Shown: piece after piece, positions 52,744 to 64,000 of the stretch
Position numbering within the stretch: position 1 is the stretch's first letter
Layout: each line of letters begins with the position of its first letter
Assembly: GCF_040047665.1 (NCBI RefSeq)
Contig: NZ_CP157355.1
Coordinates: 2,914,001-2,978,000, forward strand
Direction of reading: 5' to 3'
Source: Chitinibacter sp. FCG-7
Lineage (GTDB): Bacteria; Pseudomonadota; Gammaproteobacteria; Burkholderiales; Chitinibacteraceae
DNA: 64,000 bases
Program-made: the position numbers and the translations under genes
Notes under the pieces: generated by a model
Databases searched by the model: none
What the model saw: the letters and a program-made list of their open reading frames with translations, nothing else
Told to the model about the DNA's origin: nothing

Positions 52744-53691
52744 TTATTTTTTTGCTGCTTGAACCACATTCATGGCCGTGGCGATCATGCTGCTGACGTC
52801 GGCGGCATTGCCTGGCAGCAGCATCGTATTGCCTTCTTTGGCGATATTGCCAAAGGCGCTGACATACTGCTCGGCTACTTTCAGGTTAATGGCCTGCACG
52901 CCGCCAGGCTGCTCAATCGCTTTGGCAACTGCACCAATCGCTTCGGCAGTTGCGTGGGCTACTAGGCGTAGCGCTTCGGCTTCACCGGTGGCGCGGTTGA
53001 TCTGAGCCTGGCGCTCACCTTCGGATTGGTTAATCGCGGCCTGCATGTCCCCCTGGGACTTCTGGATAGCGGCTTCGCGCTGGCCAGTCGCCAGATTGAT
53101 CTGCTCTTGTTTCACGCCTTCCGATTGGGCAATGCGGGCGCGTTTTTCACGCTCGGCGGTGATCTGTTGCTGCATCGAATGCAAGATCGCTTGTGGTGGC
53201 GTCAAATCTTTGATTTCGTAGCGCAATACTTTTACGCCCCAGCTGGTTGCCGCTTCGTCGAGCGCGGCGACGACGGTGCGGTTAATTTCATCGCGCTCTT
53301 CGAATGTTTTGTCCAGCTCCAGCTTACCGATCACCGAGCGCAAAGTGGTTTGCGCCAGCTGGCTAATCGCCAGGACATAATCCGATGTGCCATAGGAAGC
53401 CAGACGGGGATCGAGTACCTGAAAATACAGAATGCCATCGACCTGAAGCTGGGTGTTATCACGGGTGATACACACTTGGCTGGGTACATCGAGCGGGATT
53501 TCTTTCAGGCTGTGCTTGTAGGCTACGCGGTCAACAAAGGGAATCACCCAATTCAGTCCGGGGGCTAATACGGCACGAAAGCGACCTAGGCGCTCGATAA
53601 TGATCGCGCTTTGCTGCGGTACGATTTTGAAGGATTTGGCGATAAAAATAATAACCACAGCGAGAACAATGACTGAAAACTCTAAGCCCAT
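52744..53691 (-). CDS. qmcA: SPFH/stomatin-like protein QmcA
   Basis: A 315-residue band-7 (SPFH) membrane protein: one N-terminal helix (FSVIVLAVVIIFIA), then the SPFH domain (PQQSAIIIERLGRFRAVLAPGLNWVIPFVDRV) and a long coiled coil with the repeated segments GDMQAAINQSEGERQAQINRATGEAEAL. Such proteins form large oligomeric membrane cages, often with the NfeD partner and FtsH. The start is 11 bp after the nfeD stop on the same strand, the standard NfeD/SPFH operon. Confidence 0.94.
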   Translation of the reverse strand: MGLEFSVIVLAVVIIFIAKSFKIVPQQSAIIIERLGRFRAVLAPGLNWVIPFVDRVAYKHSLKEIPLDVPSQVCITRDNTQLQVDGILYFQVLDPRLASYGTSDYVLAISQLAQTTLRSVIGKLELDKTFEERDEINRTVVAALDEAATSWGVKVLRYEIKDLTPPQAILHSMQQQITAEREKRARIAQSEGVKQEQINLATGQREAAIQKSQGDMQAAINQSEGERQAQINRATGEAEALRLVAHATAEAIGAVAKAIEQPGGVQAINLKVAEQYVSAFGNIAKEGNTMLLPGNAADVSSMIATAMNVVQAAKK

Positions 53692-53702
53692 GATGCCTTC
53701 CT

Positions 53703-54128
53703 TTAGATTTTAGGTGGGGTATTGCTGATTTCAAATTGTGTGCCAAGGCTTGCAGAGATATACCATGTCCCTGTATTGCTGGCTTTGCAGTCTGGTGCGA
53801 GTACGGCATCCCAGTGACTGCCGCGGTAATGAATGCGTGCACGGCGCTCATCCAGCCAGGTCTCTATCTGGACGACTTTGCCAATATCGTCACTGGGCAT
53901 GGTTTCGGTGGAGGCGCGGTTTTTCTTCCATTGTTTGATGGCATAACCAGCAAGCAGGCTGACAATACTGGCAATTAGCAGTTGTGTTGCGCTGGAAAAC
54001 GACAAGGCGCTGGCGGCGGCGGCAGCTAAAAATCCGGCTGCAATTGCGAGTAGGTAGAAAGTGGTCGTGAATAATTCAAGGGCGATTAAGGCTGCGCCTG
54101 CGATCAGCCACAAAGTTGTATTGGTCAT
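53703..54128 (-). CDS. nfeD: NfeD-like membrane protein, SPFH partner
   Basis: A 141-residue short NfeD: two to three hydrophobic helices (LWLIAGAALIALELFTTTFYLLAIAAGFLAAAAASAL) and a C-terminal OB-fold domain (GKVVQIETWLDERRARIHYRGSHWDAVLA). It anchors and pairs with the SPFH protein encoded next. A 49-bp repeat element (53717-53765) lies inside the last codons (residues 122-138 of 141), providing the C-terminal sequence. The start at 54128 is chosen over the frame start at 54155. Confidence 0.88.
   Translation of the reverse strand: MTNTTLWLIAGAALIALELFTTTFYLLAIAAGFLAAAAASALSFSSATQLLIASIVSLLAGYAIKQWKKNRASTETMPSDDIGKVVQIETWLDERRARIHYRGSHWDAVLAPDCKASNTGTWYISASLGTQFEISNTPPKI
53717..53765. repeat. 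49-bp element inside nfeD 3' end
   Basis: GGGTATTGC ... GATATACCA; one terminal mismatch. In frame within nfeD, ending close to its stop codon. Confidence 0.65.
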
Positions 54129-54186
54129 CGGCGTTTTTCCGAATGGGTTAAGCACAGCCTAAACCAGTCTTACTTTGGGCGCAAAA

Positions 54187-54210
54187 AAAGCGCACCGATT
54201 GGTGCGCTTT
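54187..54210 (-). terminator. Terminator downstream of serS
   Basis: AAAGCGCACC and GGTGCGCTTT arms, GATT loop. Confidence 0.8.
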
Positions 54211-54232
54211 GCAGGCTGAGCACAACAAAACT

Positions 54233-55591
<1,359 letters not shown>

Positions 55592-55758
55592 TCACGGATT
55601 TTCAAGTGTCATCACCGGCTTTTACCGCCCGCGCTTGGCCCAATTGATACAGGAGAAATGATGATCAGTTGTTGTTGTCAAAGACTTGCGTTGGCGATGT
55701 AGCGCGGTTTGCCATGATTAAATATAATCGGAAAGCTTACATATAACATTCTTAAGTC

Positions 55759-56724
55759 ATGATTAAAAATCGTCTATTTCTATTTTTTCTGGTAAGTATT
55801 CTTGCCGCCTGTGCCCGCACAGAACCAGTTACGGGTACAAAAACACCAAATTCAGCGCAAACAGCTGACGACAAATGCTGTGCAAAAATTGTTAACTACA
55901 CCCAGCATCCGGGGGTATTGCTGACGGCCACAATTGCTGGGAAAGACTATTACTCTTATGTCGCCAAATTAACCTTTGATATTTTGCCGAATGGGGAGTT
56001 GAAAAGAGCAGAGCAGCAGGAAGAAACATTTGGTGCAGAAGAGCAGGTCGCTGATACATACGCCTGCACATTCAAAGGGGCTGAATTTAACCAAAATACG
56101 GCCTGGTATCCTTACACCGGATTTCTCGTTACCGGGGGAAAACTACTGGCAGTGAAAGACAGTGCCAAAAAGCCGATGAAGTTGCGAAAAATGACCCGCC
56201 TAGATAGCGATGCAGTCATGACTCAGGGGTCGGAAGCGAGAAAAAGCGAATACAGCTACGCGCCTTGCGTGGGGAAGGTGCGCGTTGAATCGGGCCAGCG
56301 GCTCGACTCGTACTTCCCAATTGGCGGGAGCATGCATTTCGCACTGAATAAGCGTCAACGGATGAATATTTCATTACCAAAACCGATGGAGCCTTTTTTG
56401 CTGCTCAGATACCACTCTGGCGCACTGATCCCAACGCCAATGCGACCCGTTCTATTTTCGATCAATCTGACTGAGAAAAAACTGGTGGTGCAATACCAGT
56501 CCACGATTGAACGCAAGGAGCCGATTCGTACCATTGAGTCACGCGCGATTAACCCAGAGGGTGAAAAAGATGAGAGCGAAACTGAAGCGCGCTATCAGCA
56601 GAGAACAAAGGCGTTTCTCGATGATTTATGGTCATGCCCCATCCCGACCACGCCAGGCGAACCATGCGCATCGGCTAAACGCATTCCAAATCCATTAATG
56701 TTCCAAGCCACAGCGGGTAAATAG
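55759..56724 (+). CDS. Hypothetical lipoprotein
   Basis: A 321-residue protein with a lipobox at the end of the signal (LVSILAAC, lipidated Cys near residue 18). The mature part has several Cys (CCAKIV; YACTFKG; YAPCVGKV; WSCPIPTTPGEPC), consistent with disulfides in the periplasm. No family is recognised. AT-content is slightly raised. It is transcribed divergently from serS. Confidence 0.65.
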   Translation: MIKNRLFLFFLVSILAACARTEPVTGTKTPNSAQTADDKCCAKIVNYTQHPGVLLTATIAGKDYYSYVAKLTFDILPNGELKRAEQQEETFGAEEQVADTYACTFKGAEFNQNTAWYPYTGFLVTGGKLLAVKDSAKKPMKLRKMTRLDSDAVMTQGSEARKSEYSYAPCVGKVRVESGQRLDSYFPIGGSMHFALNKRQRMNISLPKPMEPFLLLRYHSGALIPTPMRPVLFSINLTEKKLVVQYQSTIERKEPIRTIESRAINPEGEKDESETEARYQQRTKAFLDDLWSCPIPTTPGEPCASAKRIPNPLMFQATAGK

Positions 56725-57054
56725 CCAAGGACAGCGTGCGGTAGGGGGTTAGCCGCAGGTGGCTCCGCCAATATGGCGATGAATCAAAATCGCAGTTCAG
56801 CACGGGCCAAGTCTCTTCCTACGCGGCTAGATCAACTGTTGGTTGCACAAATCATACGGCGTAATGCCTTCAGCAATTACGCCGTACAGTGATAGCCCAA
56901 CAAAATGCAACAGTAAAAAGTAAGATAATTGATATAGATAATTACATTAAATAACATTGCGGCCTAATAATTTCCCCTAGTAGGTTTGGCAAGCCGCATC
57001 TAGCGGCACGAGTGAGCCAAGCTGATATTATCCATCCCGTAAAAGGCTATCAAG
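56725..57054. other. Intergenic with hairpin
   Basis: No gene is seen. A perfect inverted repeat, ACGGCGTAAT / ATTACGCCGT (56856-56885), lies in the middle and resembles dispersed hairpins elsewhere. The AT-rich stretch 56920-57000 should hold the promoter of the next gene. Confidence 0.6.
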
Positions 57055-57888
57055 ATGCTGAACTACGAAGAACGTGAAGAATTACGTGCAGCCAATCAAA
57101 TTGATTGGGGTAAACAGGCGGATCTGGCCACAACAATTTACTCAACCAGCGTTAATGTGGCTGTAGAAGCCACAAAAAGTACTGTCAAAGCTGGCATGCT
57201 CGCCAAACAAGCTACGCCGCTATTTAGCAAACTCGCTAAAGTCCTCAAAACTCCAGTCCTCAAGCAAACCGATATGTGGCTGCAACCCGCGCAATTCATT
57301 GCGCTCGATGCGATGCCCGATGCCCCGCTGGGCTATTTGCAACTCACACTAAAAAAGCCGGACGGCAGTGTACTGGTTTTACAAAATCTGGAGGACGGCG
57401 TGCGTATTAGTCCTGATCGGCTTGCCAAAGCCACGCATTTTTACCTGCGCCATGATGTCGCCAGTGCCGAATTTTTGGCCGCTAGCGATTTTTCTGCGCT
57501 CAATACCGCAGGCTTCACTGGCAACAACCAAACGTTGAAAGACGGTTTGACGCTGCAAAGCGCAAAAAATGCCTACATGAAACAGCACATGACCGATGAA
57601 CAAGGTCAGCTGCACACGCTCAGCCTGATCGGCGTACGGCTCGAATCGGGCGAAGTGTGCTCTTTGTATGAAAATGGTCATAGTGTGTTGCGCGGACTGA
57701 AGCTGCTGCGCAACATTAGCTACCTCGCCACCGGCGTAATGCTGATGCTGTTCTTCCTCGTTGTCCCATTGATCCTGGCTGGCATTATCGGATTTGCCGG
57801 TTACACCCTCAATCTGCTGATTAAAGTCGGTGAGGAAGCCGTCGAAAGCTCGGAGCGTTTTGTCCGCAGCAATGCCAATCCGCGATAG
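57055..57888 (+). CDS. Hypothetical membrane protein
   Basis: A 277-residue protein: soluble N-terminal part to about residue 215, then two adjacent hydrophobic helices (YLATGVMLMLFFLVVPLILAGIIGFAGYTLNLLI), so it is anchored at its C-terminus. No signal peptide. No family recognised. It lies just before a 1-kb repeat block. Confidence 0.6.
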   Translation: MLNYEEREELRAANQIDWGKQADLATTIYSTSVNVAVEATKSTVKAGMLAKQATPLFSKLAKVLKTPVLKQTDMWLQPAQFIALDAMPDAPLGYLQLTLKKPDGSVLVLQNLEDGVRISPDRLAKATHFYLRHDVASAEFLAASDFSALNTAGFTGNNQTLKDGLTLQSAKNAYMKQHMTDEQGQLHTLSLIGVRLESGEVCSLYENGHSVLRGLKLLRNISYLATGVMLMLFFLVVPLILAGIIGFAGYTLNLLIKVGEEAVESSERFVRSNANPR

Positions 57889-58948
57889 AAATCAAAAATG
57901 TTGCGGTTTAAAACCTTGCCAATCACCTCCCAAACGGCGAAGCTCCACGGGCAATTCGTTCTAATCAGCAGCAGTTGTAGGGTCGGCTTCAGCCGACCAG
58001 GCGCAAATAAAAAGGTCGGCTAAAGCCTACCCTGCAGGTATATCTAGCAAAGCTAGATCATAATTGACCTACAGAGCAACACCTAGGCATGTATATACCG
58101 CAATCGTTGGTCTACACCAAATCCCCTTGTATCAGCGCCGAGCAAAGACTTTGTTGTGATTTGACGATGGCATAGCCTGCTGTGCAGGCGGTAAACCGGC
58201 GGTTTCGCCCGCCGGACGAATCAGGGGCAGTCTTGCCTTGCCTCTGATAACCCTAACGCGCCCGATCGACGCGAAACCCCGTCAGTCCGGGAATTGGCAA
58301 GGCGCCGCAACACTAGCTGCGCGAGCTTGGGTTTTATGCGGCTACGCCGCGATGTTTTGATGCGCGTTCCGCCGCGCAGGCAGGTAGGGGGCTTTGCTTC
58401 TCCAAAGCCCCCTACACCCCAAAGGAGCCCCCCGCCTGCGGCCCTCCGGGCTTCCCTCGGTCGGTCGCGAGCCAAACGATAAAACCGTTTGTCTCGCTCC
58501 ACTCCCTCGGCGATGGGCGACAGGGGGGTTAAAGCCCCAGACCACACCGCGCAAACAAAACAGGCATGGGTATTATGCTGAAAGACAGGTCAGAATTGAC
58601 CTGCAGAGCAACACCTAGGTATGTATATGCCGCAATGGCTGGTCTGCACCAAATCCCCTGCAGCTGCGCCGAGCGAGGAACGGGCGGGGCGGGGTTTCGG
58701 TTGCGCCTGTTTTGGTAAGCGCAACCGCCGCCTCGATCCGTCCGCAGTCGAGGGTATCGGCGTAGCCGACGCGGATGCCGGGGGCTGCTTTGGGGTGAAG
58801 GGGTATTTGCAGAAGCAAATACCCCTTCCCGTTAGCGCGGCGGAACGCGCATTGAAATATCGCGCCAACGGCGCATAAAACAAAACTGCCAGAATCAATC
58901 CAGCGGTTTCATGCGCACGATTACGCTTCGCTAATCGTACCTGCAGTT
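57889..58948. repeat. 1.06-kb repeat block
   Basis: No gene is supported. A GTCGGCTTCAGCCGAC hairpin lies near 57980. Blocks similar to 41261-41330 occur at 58080-58150 and 58604-58675. The stretch 58165-58590 parallels 40801-41215 without the 13-bp tandem array, and 58675-58800 parallels 41330-41440. The end of the block abuts the AAA/TOPRIM-like gene. Confidence 0.7.
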
Positions 58949-60514
58949 CTAAATAGGATTTAGCGCAATAAAATTTTCAATTTTTTCTTTCACACGAGAA
59001 ACAAATAAGGAGTATTTATCACCATCAAGAGAGAACAAATCAAAAACATGATTAAGAGAAGCAACTTCATCAATGCCAAACGCATTAACAACGCTATCTA
59101 TATAATCATGCTTATCATGGACAGCATGAATTCCTTTTAATGCTTCATAGTACTCACGAAGCGCATCTGGAATATATTCACTAGGCAATGATACTATTAC
59201 ATTATGAATGTGCTCCTCTGGAGAAGTTCCATCTGGCAATTCATATTGTCCAATAGAACTAAGAGCATAAGCTCTAGCATCCTTCATTTCCTGGTTACTG
59301 CCCGTCAATATCGAATTAAGTTGATTTTTTTTATCGGCATCAGTTTTATATTCATCACCATCCAAGATGAATAAACAATTCCTTTTCTTCTGAATCGCTG
59401 AAGAGCCAGCAACTACAAAGGCATTTCGGGCGGGCCCGTACTTAACGAAGTCAACCAGCCTAAAAACACCTAACTCACGAGCCACTCGACCTGCCATGAC
59501 ACTAGAGAAAGTATCCTCTACATAAATGCTGATTGTTTTTGGCCTCAAGCCAGACAAAGATTCAACTAAATCAGGGTTCGGCTTATCGAGTACCTTTACC
59601 CCATTAGCACTAGGCAACAAATATCTTACATTGATTTTTTTGTTGCATTTTAGAATTAAATCTCTATGGGTTGAGAATATCACCTGCAGCTTTCTTTTTT
59701 CAGCAATTTCAATTATGCAATCAAGCATTTTTGCTAAGGCTGCATCATGTAAAAGCAAGTCAACTTCATCGATTAACACCAAAGAACCTTCTTCCGCACA
59801 CAACATGACCTTCAAAATTTTCAATATTCTTTGTTCACCAGCCCCCATACTCAATTGAGAGTAATGATTACCCTTAATTGATAGCCCTAAAAAATTTTCA
59901 TACCCTACAGCAGAAAACTCAAAAATACCTTCATAAGATCTATTTAAAATAGATGCTGCATATTTTAAAATAGCCTTATGCAAATCATCCTTCATTTCTG
60001 TTTTTTTGTATTTAAATGTAGTTGCGTTATTTGAGTTTTTAAACCTTACAAACCTTATGTACTCAAGCATCGGTAAAGTAGTAAAGATGCCTACATAATA
60101 TACATCACGACGCCTTTTCCTATCGTGCCGAGGAAACCATCGATCTTTCTTAAAATAATTATCTGCTGCTATATGAGAGCCTGATTTGCCAACCTTTTCT
60201 TTTGTATAAACACGGCACTCAGAACCATCCCATGTTGCATCAGGGTTTGGTCTAAAAAATTCACTAAACTTATGATCTTCGCCGTTTTTCTTTGGTTGGT
60301 ATGCGCACGCCAGTGCATGCAGGATAGTAGACTTGCCAACACAATTGGCACCAAGTAAAGCAGTTACCCGTTCTGGAGTGAAATATAGGCCACGTAAATT
60401 TATGACGCTCTTCAGTTCTAAAACATCTAACCTTACAGTAAAGAAATCAGGAGTTTTATTAAAGAAAGATGCTCTACTTAAACTGATTTCACGTGAATTT
60501 CTTCGACTGCTCAT
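58949..60514 (-). CDS. OLD/GajA-like AAA ATPase with TOPRIM-like domain
   Basis: A 521-residue predicted ABC-type ATPase. Walker A is GANCVGKST (55-63), the ABC signature LSMGAGEQ (221-228), Walker B VLIDE (246-250) and the H-loop STH (281-283). The C-terminal half has a TOPRIM-like pattern, YVEDTFSS (331-338) and LDGDEY (384-389), as in OLD-family nucleases such as GajA. ATG 60514 follows GAGAGATAAA; an extension to 60577 would overlap the nrdB stop. The gene is markedly AT-rich, isolated between nrdB and a repeat block, with no UvrD-like partner. I infer a single-gene phage-defence or DNA-repair ATPase; nuclease activity is not proven. Confidence 0.78.
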   Translation of the reverse strand: MSSRRNSREISLSRASFFNKTPDFFTVRLDVLELKSVINLRGLYFTPERVTALLGANCVGKSTILHALACAYQPKKNGEDHKFSEFFRPNPDATWDGSECRVYTKEKVGKSGSHIAADNYFKKDRWFPRHDRKRRRDVYYVGIFTTLPMLEYIRFVRFKNSNNATTFKYKKTEMKDDLHKAILKYAASILNRSYEGIFEFSAVGYENFLGLSIKGNHYSQLSMGAGEQRILKILKVMLCAEEGSLVLIDEVDLLLHDAALAKMLDCIIEIAEKRKLQVIFSTHRDLILKCNKKINVRYLLPSANGVKVLDKPNPDLVESLSGLRPKTISIYVEDTFSSVMAGRVARELGVFRLVDFVKYGPARNAFVVAGSSAIQKKRNCLFILDGDEYKTDADKKNQLNSILTGSNQEMKDARAYALSSIGQYELPDGTSPEEHIHNVIVSLPSEYIPDALREYYEALKGIHAVHDKHDYIDSVVNAFGIDEVASLNHVFDLFSLDGDKYSLFVSRVKEKIENFIALNPI

Positions 60515-60573
60515 TTTATCTCTCAATAAAAAGGCCGCCAACGGCGACCTTTTGCAAATTTTAAAAGTAAGAC

Positions 60574-61683
60574 TCAATCCCAGCTCAACGCCCCACCCGT
60601 CTGATACTCAGTCACCCGAGTCTCAAAGAAGTTTTTCTCTTTCTTCAAGTCAATCATCTCAGACATCCATGGGAATGGATTGGTTACACCGGGGAATAAC
60701 TCATTCAAACCAATCTGCTGCATCCGGCGATTAGCAATAAAGCGCAGGTATTCTTTGAACTGCGATGCATTCAGGCCCAATACGCCGCGTGGCATGGTGT
60801 CTTCGGCGTAGGCGTATTCCAGCTCGACGGCTTTGTGAAATAGCTCGGTAATCTCGGCTTTGAATGGTTCGGTCCACAATTGCGGGTTTTCCATTTTGAT
60901 CGTATTGATCAAGTCGATACCGAAATTGCAGTGCATGGATTCATCGCGCAGGATGTACTGATACTGCTCGGCGGCGCCAGTCATTTTGTTTTGACGGCCT
61001 AGCGCGAGGATCTGTACGAAGCCGACATAGAAGAACAGGCCTTCCATAATGCAGGCGAAGACGATGATCGAGCGCAGCAGGGCTTGGTCGTTGGCCAGCG
61101 TGCCGGTTTTGAATGCCGGGTCGGTGAGTACGTCGATGAACGGCATCAGGAATTGATCTTTATCGCGGATCGATTTGATTTCGTTGTAGGCGTTGAACAC
61201 TTCGCCTTCGTCCAGACCGAGTGATTCAACGATGTATTGATACGCGTGAGTGTGGATCGCTTCGTCAAAGGCCTGGCGCAGCAAGAATTGACGGCATTCT
61301 GGCGAGGTGATTTGGCGGTAGGTGCCCAGCACGATGTTGTTGGCGGCGAGCGAGTCGGCGGTGACAAAGAAGCCGAGGTTGCGCTTCACAATACGCATTT
61401 CGTCTTCGGTGAGCTGGCCGGTTTTCCATTGCTCGATGTCGCGCTGCATGTTCACTTCTTGCGGCATCCAGTGGTTGGCACACTGGGCGAGGTATTTTTC
61501 CCAGGCCCATTTGTGCTTGAACGGCACCAGCTGGTTCACGTCGGTGGTGCCGTTGATCACGCGTTTGTCGTCGGCGGTGACGCGGGCAGGTACGGCGCTG
61601 GCTGCGGCAGTGCTGTGCTGTGGCACGGCTTGCGGTGCTGCTGGCGCTGGGCGGTTGATTACGTCTTCGTCAAAACTGAGCAT
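60574..61683 (-). CDS. nrdB: Class Ia ribonucleotide reductase beta subunit
   Basis: A 369-residue diiron radical subunit. The E-x2-H-x3-Y cluster is EAIHTHAY, so the radical tyrosine is present; the other ligands lie in [14 protein letters not shown] and in the DESMHCNFG region. The C-terminal tail ends TGGALSWD for docking into NrdA. ATG 61683 follows AAGGA at suitable spacing. The partner nrdA lies upstream (63833-64000 visible), separated by the lipoprotein and adenine deaminase genes, so the two are probably not a simple pair. Confidence 0.95.
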   Translation of the reverse strand: MLSFDEDVINRPAPAAPQAVPQHSTAAASAVPARVTADDKRVINGTTDVNQLVPFKHKWAWEKYLAQCANHWMPQEVNMQRDIEQWKTGQLTEDEMRIVKRNLGFFVTADSLAANNIVLGTYRQITSPECRQFLLRQAFDEAIHTHAYQYIVESLGLDEGEVFNAYNEIKSIRDKDQFLMPFIDVLTDPAFKTGTLANDQALLRSIIVFACIMEGLFFYVGFVQILALGRQNKMTGAAEQYQYILRDESMHCNFGIDLINTIKMENPQLWTEPFKAEITELFHKAVELEYAYAEDTMPRGVLGLNASQFKEYLRFIANRRMQQIGLNELFPGVTNPFPWMSEMIDLKKEKNFFETRVTEYQTGGALSWD

Positions 61684-61721
61684 GGTGGGTAGTCCTTTAT
61701 TGGCTTTATTTAACACTGTTG

Positions 61722-62312
61722 TTACTGGCCCGCAGGCTGGCTGGCCAGCGGGCGAATTTGGATATTGCGGGTGTCGGTGACACCGCTACGCACGTGCAGA
61801 TCGTAAAAATCGCGCGGCGTGTTCTGGCTCAGGCTCAGGTCGGGGCGCAGATTGATATTGACCTGCACTTGCCCCAGATAGACCACTTCGCCTGCGCCGA
61901 GCGTGAAGCTGCGCTGCAGTGGCAGATTGAAAAATTCCCGCTCGTCATACCAGCTATTGCTTTGGCGCTGCCAGGAGCCGCTAACGCGCTCGGCCTGATA
62001 GCGGCCTGCGGGCAGCTGCAACACCAATAAGCGACCTTCACTATTAGGGGTATTGCCCTCTGCGCGAATAGAATCGCTGGCTAGATGGCTATACCCGGTA
62101 TATTTCTTGCCATCGCCTTGAATATGTAGCTGTAGCTGTACCGTATCTCTGATGTGCGGCGCTGCGCTGGCGGTGAGCGCGACAATGGCGATGCCCTGCC
62201 CGGCAGGCGGGCTCAGGCGGCCTTCGGCCAGCGGCGGCTTGACGCTGGCGCAAGCGCCAAGCAGCAATAGCGTGAACAGTGGGGCGAGCAAAGTAGCAAG
62301 GCGGCGTAGCAT
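61722..62312 (-). CDS. Hypothetical lipoprotein
   Basis: A 196-residue lipoprotein: lipobox LLGAC (Cys near residue 21), then a mostly beta-rich body, ending near a SGVTDTRN motif. No family recognised. A perfect-ended 49-bp repeat lies inside the gene (62048-62096) and encodes residues 73-89 ([17 protein letters not shown]), a stretch likely to be a surface loop. It ends 38 bp before nrdB and begins 3 bp after the adenine deaminase stop. Confidence 0.65.
   Translation of the reverse strand: MLRRLATLLAPLFTLLLLGACASVKPPLAEGRLSPPAGQGIAIVALTASAAPHIRDTVQLQLHIQGDGKKYTGYSHLASDSIRAEGNTPNSEGRLLVLQLPAGRYQAERVSGSWQRQSNSWYDEREFFNLPLQRSFTLGAGEVVYLGQVQVNINLRPDLSLSQNTPRDFYDLHVRSGVTDTRNIQIRPLASQPAGQ
62048..62096. 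repeat. 49-bp element inside lipoprotein gene, perfect ends
   Basis: GGGTATTGCC ... GGCTATACCC. Both ends read GGGTAT(T/A)GCC in inverted orientation, the longest terminal match in the set. Confidence 0.75.
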
Positions 62313-62315
62313 GAT

Positions 62316-63350
<1,035 letters not shown>

Positions 63351-63413
63351 TTAAAAGTTCTCGCAAAAACACGCTGGCCGCGTGCTTTTGCATTCTGTAT
63401 TTAATCGGGATCA

Positions 63414-63454
63414 CCGATATTTAAAACGGCTCGCAAAACCGTCTTAAATATCGG
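63414..63454. repeat. 16-bp inverted repeat upstream of adenine deaminase
   Basis: CCGATATTTAAAACGG and CCGTCTTAAATATCGG, 15 of 16 positions complementary, 9-base loop. Confidence 0.8.
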
Positions 63455-63472
63455 CACCGCATGGCGGAGCCG

Positions 63473-63521
63473 GGGTATATTAATACAAGGCAATACAAAT
63501 CTAACTTGGAGCCATATACCT
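63473..63521. repeat. 49-bp GGGTAT/ATACCT element
   Basis: GGGTATATT ... CATATACCT; one terminal mismatch; spacing exactly 49 bp. Confidence 0.65.
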
Positions 63522-63802
63522 ATTCATCTGCAAGATGGCGGGTTACGGCCTTCGGCCTAACCCTCCCTACGGCAGCACCGCGATGATTGAGCTGGGGCTT
63601 AAATCCCCTGTCGCCCATCGCCGAGGGAGTGGAGCGAGACAAACAGCTTTAACGTTTGGCTCGCGACCGACCGAGGGTAGCCCGGAGGGCCGCAGGCGGG
63701 GGTCGCCTTTCTTTGGGTACTTTCTTTGGTGATGCAAAGAAAGTACCCCCCGCCGCGGGTAGCGGCACCTAAACGCAGGTGCCGCAGGCACTGCAATCTA
63801 TA

Positions 63803-63826
63803 AAACCGCTTGCAAGCAAGCGGTTT
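63803..63826 (-). terminator. Terminator of nrdA
   Basis: AAACCGCTTGC and GCAAGCGGTTT arms, just downstream of the nrdA stop. Confidence 0.8.
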
Positions 63827-63832
63827 GGCTGA

Positions 63833-64000
63833 TTACTGGCACGCCTCGCAATCCGGATTATCAATCGAGCAGAACTTCGCATCGGTCGCTGGCGTGTTGT
63901 CAGCGGCAGCAGCGGCCACAATTGCGGCTTGTGCCTGCGCTGCGGCGTAGCCACCATCGACCGGTACGGCGTTCAGCTCACCACCACGGCCCGTTGATTT
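63833..64000 (-). CDS. nrdA: Class Ia ribonucleotide reductase alpha subunit, C-terminal end
   Basis: The last 55 residues of NrdA, entering from the right edge and ending SIDNPDCEACQ. The C-terminal Cys-x2-Cys pair is the redox relay that re-reduces the active site; an Ala/Gly-rich stretch precedes it, as in many betaproteobacterial NrdA proteins. The remainder of the gene lies outside the window. Confidence 0.9.
   Translation of the reverse strand, partial: KSTGRGGELNAVPVDGGYAAAQAQAAIVAAAAADNTPATDAKFCSIDNPDCEACQ

Overview
The window looks like chromosome from a chitin-associated betaproteobacterium of the Neisseriales, most probably Chitinibacteraceae (Deefgea/Chitinibacter-like). This is inferred from the gene families: class Ia ribonucleotide reductase, ArgP/ArgO, an imelysin iron cluster, type IV minor pilins, and a minor pilin that carries a chitin-binding module. 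Most genes are ordinary housekeeping or transport genes of moderately high GC. They are interrupted by AT-rich accessory patches: the pilin operon at 24.3-28.5 kb, two membrane-protein genes at 41.6-43.3 kb, and an AAA/TOPRIM-like gene at 58.9-60.5 kb. Repeat-rich intergenic blocks lie around several of these.

Layout. 0-6.3 kb: partial unknown gene, IS5-type transposase remnant, Tag-like glycosylase, RCK potassium channel with a small membrane partner, then the divergent argO/argP pair. 6.4-11.6 kb: iron-siderophore uptake locus tonB-exbB-exbD, a catecholate-type TonB receptor and piuC. 11.7-15.8 kb: orphan solute-binding protein, CNNM/CorC-like protein, phosphate permease. 16.0-21.0 kb: imelysin, di-heme oxidoreductase, second imelysin, DUF1513. 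21.1-24.2 kb: second solute-binding protein and a large PLP amino-acid decarboxylase. 24.3-28.4 kb: minor pilin operon fimT-pilW-pilX-pilV(chitin-binding)-pilE. 28.6-37.8 kb: sua5, DJ-1 family protein, gltS, lysA, pdxJ, a second ArgP-like regulator, a D-2-hydroxyacid dehydrogenase and an AraC regulator. 38.3-43.3 kb: beta-propeller protein, VOC protein, repeats and two unknown membrane proteins. 43.5-48.7 kb: hrpA and a PAS-only sensor. 48.96-49.88 kb: nine alternating tRNA-Val/tRNA-Asp genes. 50-57.9 kb: PilZ, ArnD-like deacetylase, DHH phosphoesterase, qmcA-nfeD, serS and two unknown envelope proteins. 58.9-64 kb: OLD-like ATPase, nrdB, lipoprotein, adenine deaminase and the 3' end of nrdA.

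Two observations stand out. First, the pilV-like minor pilin ends in a CBM5/12-type chitin-binding domain and occupies the slot where pilY1 usually sits, suggesting pili tipped or decorated with a chitin adhesin. Second, a dispersed element of exactly 49 bp, GGGTAT-N37-ATACCC, recurs at least nine times with five perfect terminal pairs. Its core is poorly conserved, and it tends to sit at or just inside the 3' ends of genes. I know of no described family that matches it.

Other structures: a 111-140 bp palindromic element in inverted orientation on both sides of the dehydrogenase-araC pair; a composite GC-rich repeat at 40.8-42.5, 58.1-58.8 and 63.6 kb; a 13-bp tandem repeat; and an exact 60-bp-offset duplication that adds 20 residues to the DJ-1 protein. 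All functions are read from sequence motifs and family knowledge; no database search was run.
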